A stretch of 7,001 bases of DNA from Bacteroidota bacterium (lineage in GTDB: Bacteria > Bacteroidota > Bacteroidia > Bacteroidales > UBA932): contig WRJW01000156.1 in NCBI GenBank assembly GCA_009778375.1, positions 1 through 7,001 of the forward strand, written 5' to 3'. Made by a program: the position numbers and the translations under genes. How positions within the stretch are numbered: the first letter of the stretch is position 1; every line of letters begins with the position of its first letter. Positions 1-6,860 of the stretch are shown here, piece after piece. The notes beneath the pieces are model-generated. The model did no database searches and had not been told where the DNA came from. It saw only the letters and a list, made by a program, of their open reading frames with translations.

Positions 1-303
1 ATCCGCAAACGCGATTTTAGCGAAAAACAATTGTTGGGCAGCAACGTTACCGAAACGCGGGAGTGGGATTTAACGGTACACAACAAAAAGAGTCAGGAAA
101 TCACCATCACCCTCGAAGACCAAATTCCGGTATCGGCAGAAAAAGAGATTAGGATAGAGGCCCTAAACATAACTCAGGCCGATTGGAACAAAGATACCGG
201 AAAGTTGTGTTGGACCTTGACCCTCAAGCCGTCGGAATCTCGCACGATGAATGTAAAATACAGCGTGCGCTACCCCAAGGGAAAGACGGTGGTGCTGGAG
301 TAG
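1..303 (+). CDS. DUF4139 / MuiA-like domain protein, C-terminal fragment (5' end outside window)
   Basis: The reading frame is open from the first base and ends at TAG 301-303, giving the last 100 residues of a longer protein. The fragment has the pattern of the end of a DUF4139 domain: a KRDFSEKQLLGSN segment, then ETREWDLTVHN, the core EDQIPVS, a GKLCWTLTLKPSES stretch, and a closing YSVRYPKGKTV strand. Proteins of this family ('mucoidy inhibitor MuiA family' in annotation) usually carry an N-terminal DUF4140 domain, a central coiled coil and this C-terminal beta-sandwich-like domain, and are usually exported. None of the upstream parts can be seen here. The biochemical function of the family is not established; the MuiA name comes from a mucoidy phenotype and should not be read as a function. 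A TTG at 31 lies inside the domain and is not a credible start. The gene converges on the Tricorn-like protease gene with a 9-bp gap, which suggests no functional link. Family assignment is from recalled motif similarity. Confidence 0.85.
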   Translation: MRKRDFSEKQLLGSNVTETREWDLTVHNKKSQEITITLEDQIPVSAEKEIRIEALNITQADWNKDTGKLCWTLTLKPSESRTMNVKYSVRYPKGKTVVLE

Positions 304-320
304 GCAAACAGACTATTTGC
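304..320. terminator. Short imperfect hairpin between convergent genes (possible weak bidirectional terminator)
   Basis: GCAAA (304-308) and TTTGC (316-320) are perfectly complementary around a 7-nt loop. Two further A-T pairs form outside if G303 is bulged. The stem lies across the end of the DUF4139 gene and the last codons and stop of the minus-strand protease gene. The stem is short, with only two G-C pairs, and no good U-tract follows on either strand, so intrinsic termination here would be weak. No better terminator is visible between the two genes. Confidence 0.25.
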
Positions 321-3300
321 TAAAATCCCTGGGCGCAGGAATGGGCGGAATCGGTTTGCGGGCAGGCAGCCGTTTCATAACCTCCTCAATGGCGCGGTTA
401 AGTTGCTGATCCTCTCCGGCCCACTCTTTGGCAGGATCGTTGTCGATCAGGATATCGGGATCTACGCCGTGGTTTTCGATAATCCACTCTCCCGTTTCAA
501 AAGAGTAGCTGGTAAAGAAAGGTACCCGCATATCGGTTCCGTCTATAAAGGGAATCGAACCCGAAATACCCACAATACCGCCCCAGGTACGGGTGCCGAT
601 CAGCGGGCCCAGGCCCAAAGCACGAAATCCCCACGGAAAGAGGTCTCCGTCCGAAGCAGAATACTTATTGATCAGGCAGACTTTGGGACCGTTCAGGGTG
701 GCGTCGGGCACCGTACTGATCCGGGTCGAATTATTACTCATGGTAACGCGGTATACCTCCCGATTTAGGCGCTCCAAAATCATGGGCGATACGTTTCCAC
801 CTCCGTTGGCACGGTCGTCGATAATCAATCCCTCCTTATCCAATTGGGGATAAAAATAACGGGCAAATTCGTTCAACCCTTCGGCGCCCATGTCGGGAAT
901 ATAAATATAGCCGATTCTGCCTCCGGAAGCCTCTTCTACTTTGCGTATGTTTTCCTGCACCCAGTTGTAGTGGTAAAGCTGACTTTCGCTTGCCAAAGGT
1001 TTGATCACCACTTTGCGGGCGCCCTCTTTGGCCGGTTTGGTATTGAGAAGGAGTTGGGTGTTGACGTCGGCCTTGCCCACCAATAATTTGTACAGATCGT
1101 TTACCGTATTGGTATAGACTCCATCAATGGCAATAATGTATTCGCCCTTTTTGCCTTCCACTCCTTTTTCCATTAAGGGAGAACGCAGTTCCGGATTCCA
1201 CGAAACGCCGGGGATGATTTTTTCGATTTTAAAGAAACCCGATGCGTCCCGAGAAATCTCGGCGCCCAAAAGACCCGTCTTGATACGGGGCACTTGGGGC
1301 AATTCGCCCGGATTAATGTAGGCGTGGCCTATGCAAAGCTCGCCCACCATCTCTCCAAGAACATAGTTAAGGTCTTCGCGGTGTTTTACATAAGGCACCA
1401 GTACTTCGTATTTTTGGCGCATCGCTTTCCAATCGACCCCATGCATATTGGGCATATAGAAACCATCGCGCATATAGCGCCAAGCCTCGTCAAAAATTTG
1501 GGCCCACTCCAGAGCATAATCGGTAACCACTTTCATTCCGGATACATCCACCGCCGTATTCAGGGCAGGTTTACTTCCAAAATTGTCTACATATAAAGCG
1601 GTTCCTTTACGGTAGGCTGCCTTTTTGCCGTTAGCCGATACAGCCACTAAGGTGGCGTCGGTAAGGCTCTCCTCTTTTTGGGTTTTGAGGTCATACTGCT
1701 TTACACCGCTCCGGTCGGAATAGTAGATTTTGTCGGCTTCGGCAAAAAGCATACCGAAATTGCCGGCAGAAACCGGAACCAAAAAAGTACGATCTGCAAG
1801 ACCCTCAAAATCAATCTTAACCATTTTTTCTACCTCGGCTTTGGAGGCCTCTTTAGCCTCTCCCGTTTTAACCTCGTCGTTCTCAATCACAAAAGGAGAA
1901 GGGGTATCCTTGGACAGAATGCACAGGTAAAGTCGATCCATATTGCCGTAACTGTAGTTCCATTCTATGGAAGAATAGGTAGGATTAAATTCACGGGCTG
2001 ATCTGAACAACAGGTATTTACCATCCTTAGAAAATACCGGCCCGCGGGAATTATACCATTTGTCGGTTACCGGAAATTCTCTCCTTTCGGCTATCTGGTA
2101 CACATACACAATCCCCATATTATTGGCTGCGTTGCGGGTATAGGTAAGGTATTTACTGTCCGGAGACCAGTCGAATCCGCGTATGGCTCCTGCCGGATCG
2201 TGTACCAGCAACGAACTCTTTTTGGCCGCCACATCAATCAACCTAAGGTTGTTCTGTTTGTCGCTGTAAGCTATATATTTGCTGTCTGGAGACCAGCTCA
2301 AGCCAAAAATATAAGTAGTGGTGCCGCTGGTCAGGGCAACAGGTTCCCCACCCTCCTGGGGCTGGAGGTATACCTCCGTTTCGCCGCTAACGTCCGATAT
2401 ATACGCAATGTACTTTCCATCCGGAGACCATTCTGCCGCCCGCTCATGAGCGCCGGAACTCCTGCTCATATTAAAGGTAACGCCCGATTTGGCCGGCACG
2501 TTAAATATTTCTCCTCTGGCCGTAAATACAATACGCTCTCCATTGGGAGACAATGCGGTGGAGCGAATGGTACGGGAAGCGTCCTTGACTTCGTTTCGGG
2601 CATAGAGGTTTTCCGAAGCCAACTGAATCGATACCTTTTCGGCTTTTCGGGTGTCGGCATTTAATGTGTAGATATAGCCGCCGTTTTCAAAAACAATGGT
2701 TTTACCAAAATGAGAAGCAAATTTAACGTCGTACTCTTTAAAATCGGTCACTTTTTCGGTCGTTTTTGTTTTGGTATTGTATACAAATACATTCATAATT
2801 CTATCTCTATCTGATAGATAAAAAATATTATCACCGATCCACATAGGCATAATATCCTGAGCGGGATGGTTGGTGATGTTCACCGTTTGTCGGGTCTTAA
2901 AGTCGTAGATCCAAATATCGTCGGCCATTCCCCCCTTATAGTATTTCCACGTACGGAATTCGCGAAAAACACGGTTATACGCCAATTGTTTGCCATCTGG
3001 AGCATAACTGCAAAAGCCTCCTTCAGGCAGTGGAAGGGGTTCCGACAAACCACCTTCTTTATTTACGCTAAAGAGCATGCCCACAAAGCCGTCTGTTTGT
3101 TTACGGGAGCGATAGATAATATTTTTTCCGTCCGGCGTCCAAGTCATGACAATGTTATTTGGCCCCATACGGTCGCCTATATCGTCCCGCCCCAAAGTGG
3201 CCGTATAGGTAATCCGCAAAGGTTCTCCGCCCTGAGGGCTCATGGTAAACACTTCGGTATTACCGTCGTATTGTCCGGTAAAGGCAAAAGATTTGCCGTC

Positions 3301-3552
3301 GGGTGCAAAGCGGGCAAACATTTCGTAGCCCACATGCGAGGTTAACCGCTTGGCTTCTCCTCCGTTAAAAGGAACGGAAAAAAGGTCTCCGGCATACGTA
3401 AATACAATCACCTGCTCGTTGGTAGCAGGAAAACGGAGTAAACGCGCCTCCTGCGGTTGGGCGGAGAGGTGCAGGAAAGAGATCGCCAAGCTCATAAAAA
3501 AGAGCATGGATCGTTGCATAAAGGTCGATAAACGTATCATGATAAGTAGCAT
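313..3552 (-). CDS. Exported Tricorn-like S41 family serine protease with PDZ domain
   Basis: A complete 1079-residue protein, about the length of Thermoplasma Tricorn. Residues 1-31 look like a signal peptide, with a hydrophobic run and probable cleavage after LSA31 before Gln, so the enzyme is likely periplasmic, unlike the cytosolic archaeal protein. Residues about 35-680 are beta-propeller repeats: PDGK-type blades near 82 and 138, then WSPDGKY/WSPDSKY-type blades at about 334, 375, 420, 462 and 507. Next come the C1 helical region (about 690-757), PDZ (about 758-856, with YIIAIDGV) and the C2 protease core. The catalytic set matches Tricorn: H743 (GELCIGHAY), S967-D968 (YSASDGD) and E1026 (WIIENHGVDPD). 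The family trims peptides and oligopeptides; the propellers probably gate substrate entry or exit. Met codons at residues 1, 5, 12 and 16 are all possible starts; the first is preferred because AGGA lies 6 nt upstream of it. The C-terminal tail is proline-rich. The gene is divergent from susC. The family call is very secure; the substrate is unknown. Confidence 0.95.
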   Translation of the reverse strand: MLLIMIRLSTFMQRSMLFFMSLAISFLHLSAQPQEARLLRFPATNEQVIVFTYAGDLFSVPFNGGEAKRLTSHVGYEMFARFAPDGKSFAFTGQYDGNTEVFTMSPQGGEPLRITYTATLGRDDIGDRMGPNNIVMTWTPDGKNIIYRSRKQTDGFVGMLFSVNKEGGLSEPLPLPEGGFCSYAPDGKQLAYNRVFREFRTWKYYKGGMADDIWIYDFKTRQTVNITNHPAQDIMPMWIGDNIFYLSDRDRIMNVFVYNTKTKTTEKVTDFKEYDVKFASHFGKTIVFENGGYIYTLNADTRKAEKVSIQLASENLYARNEVKDASRTIRSTALSPNGERIVFTARGEIFNVPAKSGVTFNMSRSSGAHERAAEWSPDGKYIAYISDVSGETEVYLQPQEGGEPVALTSGTTTYIFGLSWSPDSKYIAYSDKQNNLRLIDVAAKKSSLLVHDPAGAIRGFDWSPDSKYLTYTRNAANNMGIVYVYQIAERREFPVTDKWYNSRGPVFSKDGKYLLFRSAREFNPTYSSIEWNYSYGNMDRLYLCILSKDTPSPFVIENDEVKTGEAKEASKAEVEKMVKIDFEGLADRTFLVPVSAGNFGMLFAEADKIYYSDRSGVKQYDLKTQKEESLTDATLVAVSANGKKAAYRKGTALYVDNFGSKPALNTAVDVSGMKVVTDYALEWAQIFDEAWRYMRDGFYMPNMHGVDWKAMRQKYEVLVPYVKHREDLNYVLGEMVGELCIGHAYINPGELPQVPRIKTGLLGAEISRDASGFFKIEKIIPGVSWNPELRSPLMEKGVEGKKGEYIIAIDGVYTNTVNDLYKLLVGKADVNTQLLLNTKPAKEGARKVVIKPLASESQLYHYNWVQENIRKVEEASGGRIGYIYIPDMGAEGLNEFARYFYPQLDKEGLIIDDRANGGGNVSPMILERLNREVYRVTMSNNSTRISTVPDATLNGPKVCLINKYSASDGDLFPWGFRALGLGPLIGTRTWGGIVGISGSIPFIDGTDMRVPFFTSYSFETGEWIIENHGVDPDILIDNDPAKEWAGEDQQLNRAIEEVMKRLPARKPIPPIPAPRDFSK

Positions 3553-3558
3553 TAAGGT

Positions 3559-3562
3559 TCCT
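3559..3562 (-). promoter_or_regulatory. Shine-Dalgarno-like AGGA supporting the protease start at 3552
   Basis: On the minus strand AGGA lies 6 nt before ATG 3552-3550. The in-frame ATGs at 3540, 3519 and 3507 have no purine-rich sequence at a suitable distance. Bacteroidota depend only weakly on Shine-Dalgarno pairing, so this favours the first ATG but does not prove it. Confidence 0.35.
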
Positions 3563-3584
3563 GTTTTGTTGTCTGTATACGTTG

Positions 3585-3592
3585 CAAAGATA
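3585..3592 (-). promoter_or_regulatory. Candidate Bacteroidota -7 promoter element for the protease gene
   Basis: TATCTTTG on the minus strand matches the Bacteroidota housekeeping -7 consensus TAnnTTTG exactly. A transcript starting a few bases downstream (about 3578) would have a leader of roughly 25 nt before ATG 3552. No TTTG/TTG at the usual -33 spacing is visible; the nearest upstream TTTG is about 28 bp away, longer than usual. The call rests on the -7 motif and its position. Confidence 0.5.
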
Positions 3593-3742
3593 AGAAAGTT
3601 TATTTTAAAAACCCCTGTAACAAATTATCACTTTTTTACATCTTTTATAAATAAATTTTATAAAAATCATAAGAAAAACTTATAGTTTTTAGAAGTGATC
3701 TATTTTCTCAATATTTTAGTACTAATGAATTATTGCTTTTCG

Positions 3743-3750
3743 TACTTTTG
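3743..3750 (+). promoter_or_regulatory. Candidate Bacteroidota -7 promoter element for susCD
   Basis: TACTTTTG matches TAnnTTTG exactly and lies 41 bp before the susC ATG at 3792. Transcription would be expected to start near 3756, giving a leader of about 35 nt with no obvious Shine-Dalgarno sequence, which is common for highly expressed Bacteroidota genes. The -33 region has no good TTTG; a TTAG inside the palindrome 3716-3725 is the best, weak, match at 23 bp spacing. Confidence 0.55.
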
Positions 3751-3791
3751 ACGCAAACCAATAACCCAATTAATAACTCAAAAATCAGTCT

Positions 3792-6700
3792 ATGAAAAAA
3801 ATCCTATTGATTGCGCTAACGGCCCTGGTCTGTACTGCAGTTGCAGCACAAACAAGAGTTACAGGCACGGTGACCGCCTCCGAAGACGGATCACCTGTTT
3901 CGTTTGCCACTATTGCTGTAAAAGGCAGCAATAATTCGATTACGACTACGGATTTGGATGGAAGGTTTGTTTTTGCCAACATTCCGGGCAATGCGGTGCT
4001 TGTAGTCAGCTTTATCGGATACACCACACAAGAGGTAGCGGTAAACAACCGTACGGTGGTAAACATCACACTCTCTCCCAGCGCTACGTCGTTGGAAGAG
4101 TTGATGGTAGTCGCCTACGGTACGGTTAAAAAGGCCAGCTATTCCGGTTCTGCCTCTGTAGTCAAAAATGAGACCATCAAAGACGTTCCCCTGATCAGCG
4201 TAGAACAGGCGCTGGCCGGAAGCGTCCCGGGTATGCAAATTACCTCGAACAGCGGACAACCCGGCGCAGATACCCAAATCCGCATCAGAGGAGTCGGCTC
4301 TTTTAATGCAGGAAATCGTCCTTTATATGTTGTTGACGGGATTCCGATTACCAGCGGGGATTGGTCCGACGCCAATATTGTTACCAGCTCCATGAACTTT
4401 TTGGATCCCAGCAATATTGAGACTATTACCGTCCTTAAAGATGCCGCTGCCGCCGCTCTCTACGGATCCCGAGCCGCAAACGGAGTTATCCTAATCACCT
4501 CCAAAACCGGAAAACAGGGGCGGGTCGTCTCGACCTTTAAAGCAAGCGTCGGCTTCTCCACCTTTGCCGTACACAACTACCCCCTCTGCAACGATGCAGA
4601 AAAGGAGATGCTGGTCAAGGAGACGCTCAGAAATACGGCCGCTGATAATGAATCTGTATGGGCATCCTACGGATCTATTGATGCCTACGTGAATAACCGG
4701 ACAGAATACTATTATCCGGCAATAAAACCGGGCTATGAGTATACGAAATGGTATGATCAACTCTTTAGAACAGCCGTAGCCCAAAATTACGAAGCCAGCG
4801 TATCGGGAGGAAACGCCGATTCAAGGGTATTTGGTTCTGTTGCCTACACCAAAACATTGGGGGTATCAAACATTGCCCAAATGAACAGGATTTCTACCGC
4901 TCTTAACGCAAGCCATAAGCTGAATAAATTCTTAACCGTAGGTGGAAGCTCCCAATTTTCCAGTACCGATCAGGATGGATTCCAGGATGAGCCCGGCCAA
5001 AGAGACAGCCCCTGGTATGCGTATGTGGTCAAGTTGACCGATCGTTTTCCTCTAAAAAATCCTGACGGCACCTACTATTTGGAGTCATACGACGGCACTG
5101 CCTTTAGAAACCCGGTTCCCGGTTTGGACAAACAGATCGCCAATTCAAAACAAGCCAGGGTTTTACTCCAAGGGTGGGCAGAAGCTTCTCTTTTAAAGGT
5201 ATTAAAACTAAAAACAACGGTTAATTACGATGGATTCCGTGTGGACGACCGTTTTGCGTGGTTGGTGGGTCACCAGTACGGTGAGGTTTACGGTATGGGA
5301 TATGTAGGCGACCGTTACACCAGGGTAAACAGATTAGTCAGTTCTACCGTTTTAAACTATGCCCAATCATTCAAAGAGAAACATAACCTTGCGGTGATGG
5401 TTGGTTGGGAAGCCGAAAGTTCCAAGGAACAATACTCAGACGTATCCAAAGCCGATTTTGCCAACTATAGCTTGACTTCCACTGATTTAGCGTCAACAGT
5501 CAGAGGAGCTTATACCATTAACGATGAAGTAAGCCTGTTATCGCTTATAAGCAATTTCAATTACGATTATGACGCCAAATACTACCTTTCAGCCACCTTT
5601 AGAAGGGACGGATCTTCCAAGTTGTCTCCTGCCAAGAGGTGGGGGAATTTCTGGTCAGCTTCCGGATCATGGAGAATTATCAACGAAGCGTTCATGAAAG
5701 ATATTTCGTGGATGAATGATTTAAAAATCAGAGGTTCATACGGAGTAAGCGGCACGCTACCAAGCAGTTATTACGGCTGGCAAACCACCTACGACTACAG
5801 CCAGTATGGTGATGAAAATATCTCCTACCCTTACAGCTATGCAGACCGAAACCTGACTTGGGAAACCAACTATATTTGGAATGTGGCTATCGAGGGTCGT
5901 GTCTTTAACCGATTCTCCTTTATTGCCGAGTATTACAATAGAACAACTAAAGATTTATTACTCAATGCATCTATTCCTTCAACTACCGGTTTTACCAGTA
6001 CCTTGCGTAATGTAGGCTCCATGCTCAATCGCGGAGTCGAACTCAGTTTGAATGTAGATATTATCAAAAAAGGGGACATCCAATGGTCTATGGGGATGAA
6101 CTGGAACAGCCTGTATAACGAGATTTTATCCCTTTCAAGAGAAGACGAAACCATTCCCAACAATTCGTTCTATATTTGGAAAAAGGGCTACTCCTTTTAC
6201 CAATATTATACCCGCGAATACATTGGCGCAGACCCCCAAACCGGAGCGCCCAGATACTATAGAAACAACACTTTGGCCGATGGTACACTCAATAAGGAAA
6301 TTACCAATTCTACCTCCAGTGCCAGTTCTGCCATTATCGAAGGAAAAACCGGACTTCCCAAAGGTTATGGAGGTATCAACACCAACTTATCCTGGAAAAA
6401 CCTTTCGCTTTTCCTTAATTTCAACTATCAATACGGGAATTATGTCTTGGACGACACCACCGACCGAATTCGGTTGGACGGTCAAAACCTGTTTAACAAT
6501 CTGAGTAAAGAACAGCTAAAAAGATGGCAAAATCCGGGAGACGTTACCGATGTTCCCAGACCTACCCTAACCACTCAAGGAGGAAACTATAATTCTACCA
6601 GGTGGATACGCAAAGGTGACTTTTTACGGCTCAAGAGTATGACTTTGTCTTATTCGCTCCCCAGGGATATTGCTTCTAAATTAGCCTTAAACGGGGCAAG

Positions 6701-6836
6701 AATATACTGTAGCGGATCCAATCTGTTTACGTTAACCGGTTTAGATTTTGACCCTGAGGTTCCTTTTGGAGGAAGATCCTACATGAGGGTACCTCCTATG
6801 AAAACAATAACTTTTGGTGTAGAAATCAGCTTTTAA
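3792..6836 (+). CDS. SusC/RagA family TonB-linked outer-membrane transporter
   Basis: A complete 1014-residue protein, typical in length for SusC proteins without an STN domain. It should form the outer-membrane barrel that imports an oligomeric nutrient using TonB-ExbBD energy, lidded by the SusD partner encoded 10 bp downstream. Residues 1-19 are a signal peptide (MKK start, hydrophobic core, AVAA before Q20). Residues about 22-95 are a carboxypeptidase-D regulatory-like beta-sandwich (VTGTV...GSPVSFATIAVKG...TDLDGRF...SFIGY). A TonB-box-like segment EELMVVAYG is at about 102-110. The plug follows (about 115-245), with YVVDGIPI and the family signature DAAAAALYGSRAANG at 217-231. The rest is the beta-barrel, with the common NLTWE motif at 687-691 and terminal GVEISF, whose last residue Phe fits outer-membrane sorting. 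There is no N-terminal STN domain, so ECF sigma/anti-sigma trans-envelope signalling is not expected. The substrate (glycan or peptide) cannot be inferred from the sequence. ATG 3792 is the only start that gives an intact signal peptide. Confidence 0.97.
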   Translation: MKKILLIALTALVCTAVAAQTRVTGTVTASEDGSPVSFATIAVKGSNNSITTTDLDGRFVFANIPGNAVLVVSFIGYTTQEVAVNNRTVVNITLSPSATSLEELMVVAYGTVKKASYSGSASVVKNETIKDVPLISVEQALAGSVPGMQITSNSGQPGADTQIRIRGVGSFNAGNRPLYVVDGIPITSGDWSDANIVTSSMNFLDPSNIETITVLKDAAAAALYGSRAANGVILITSKTGKQGRVVSTFKASVGFSTFAVHNYPLCNDAEKEMLVKETLRNTAADNESVWASYGSIDAYVNNRTEYYYPAIKPGYEYTKWYDQLFRTAVAQNYEASVSGGNADSRVFGSVAYTKTLGVSNIAQMNRISTALNASHKLNKFLTVGGSSQFSSTDQDGFQDEPGQRDSPWYAYVVKLTDRFPLKNPDGTYYLESYDGTAFRNPVPGLDKQIANSKQARVLLQGWAEASLLKVLKLKTTVNYDGFRVDDRFAWLVGHQYGEVYGMGYVGDRYTRVNRLVSSTVLNYAQSFKEKHNLAVMVGWEAESSKEQYSDVSKADFANYSLTSTDLASTVRGAYTINDEVSLLSLISNFNYDYDAKYYLSATFRRDGSSKLSPAKRWGNFWSASGSWRIINEAFMKDISWMNDLKIRGSYGVSGTLPSSYYGWQTTYDYSQYGDENISYPYSYADRNLTWETNYIWNVAIEGRVFNRFSFIAEYYNRTTKDLLLNASIPSTTGFTSTLRNVGSMLNRGVELSLNVDIIKKGDIQWSMGMNWNSLYNEILSLSREDETIPNNSFYIWKKGYSFYQYYTREYIGADPQTGAPRYYRNNTLADGTLNKEITNSTSSASSAIIEGKTGLPKGYGGINTNLSWKNLSLFLNFNYQYGNYVLDDTTDRIRLDGQNLFNNLSKEQLKRWQNPGDVTDVPRPTLTTQGGNYNSTRWIRKGDFLRLKSMTLSYSLPRDIASKLALNGARIYCSGSNLFTLTGLDFDPEVPFGGRSYMRVPPMKTITFGVEISF

Positions 6837-6842
6837 TATATA

Positions 6843-6860
6843 GAATATGAAGAATATGAA
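6843..6860 (+). repeat. 9-bp tandem duplication containing the susD start codon
   Basis: GAATATGAA occurs twice head to tail (6843-6851 and 6852-6860). Because the unit is 9 bp and contains ATG, it yields two in-frame start codons (6847 and 6856) with identical local context and an N-terminus reading MKNMKN. It may be a replication-slippage product. Confidence 0.9.

Larger units (their letters stand above)
3553..3791. promoter_or_regulatory. AT-rich divergent intergenic control region
   Basis: These 239 bp separate the start codons of the protease (minus) and susC (plus). I see no gene in them. They hold one TAnnTTTG element facing each way near the two ends. Between these lie a very AT-rich stretch with an 8-bp inverted repeat (3643-3650 with 3658-3665), a 7-bp dyad (3674-3680 with 3684-3690) and a 10-bp perfect palindrome (3716-3725). 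In DNA this rich in A and T such short dyads can arise by chance, so operator function is only a possibility. Confidence 0.7.

Noticed and set aside
403..1596. Several plus-strand open frames (403-768, 593-853, 844-1086, 1127-1321, 1294-1596) inside the protease gene
   Set aside because: All lie antisense to the conserved catalytic part of the protease, overlap each other, and their translations show no recognisable domain or signal peptide. They are shadows.
2155..2560. Repeated DNA motif like TCCGGAGACCA at several places (near 2159, 2285, 2420, 2540)
   Set aside because: These are the codons for the WSPDSKY/WSPDGKY/LSPNGER motifs of successive propeller blades on the minus strand, not a DNA repeat element.
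1678..3345. Plus-strand open frames at 1678-2001, 2200-2664 and 2866-3345
   Set aside because: They are antisense to the propeller region, whose protein-level repeats are clear on the minus strand. They have no family resemblance or promoter.
3792..3836. Possible lipobox (LVC at residues 12-14) in the SusC signal peptide
   Set aside because: Val before Cys is not an acceptable lipobox -1 residue, the hydrophobic core continues to AVAA-Q, and SusC proteins are barrel proteins cleaved by signal peptidase I.
3785..4277. Minus-strand open frames 3785-4069 and 3891-4277 opposite the susC start
   Set aside because: They overlap the signal peptide and N-terminal domain of susC and have no recognisable product; they are shadows.
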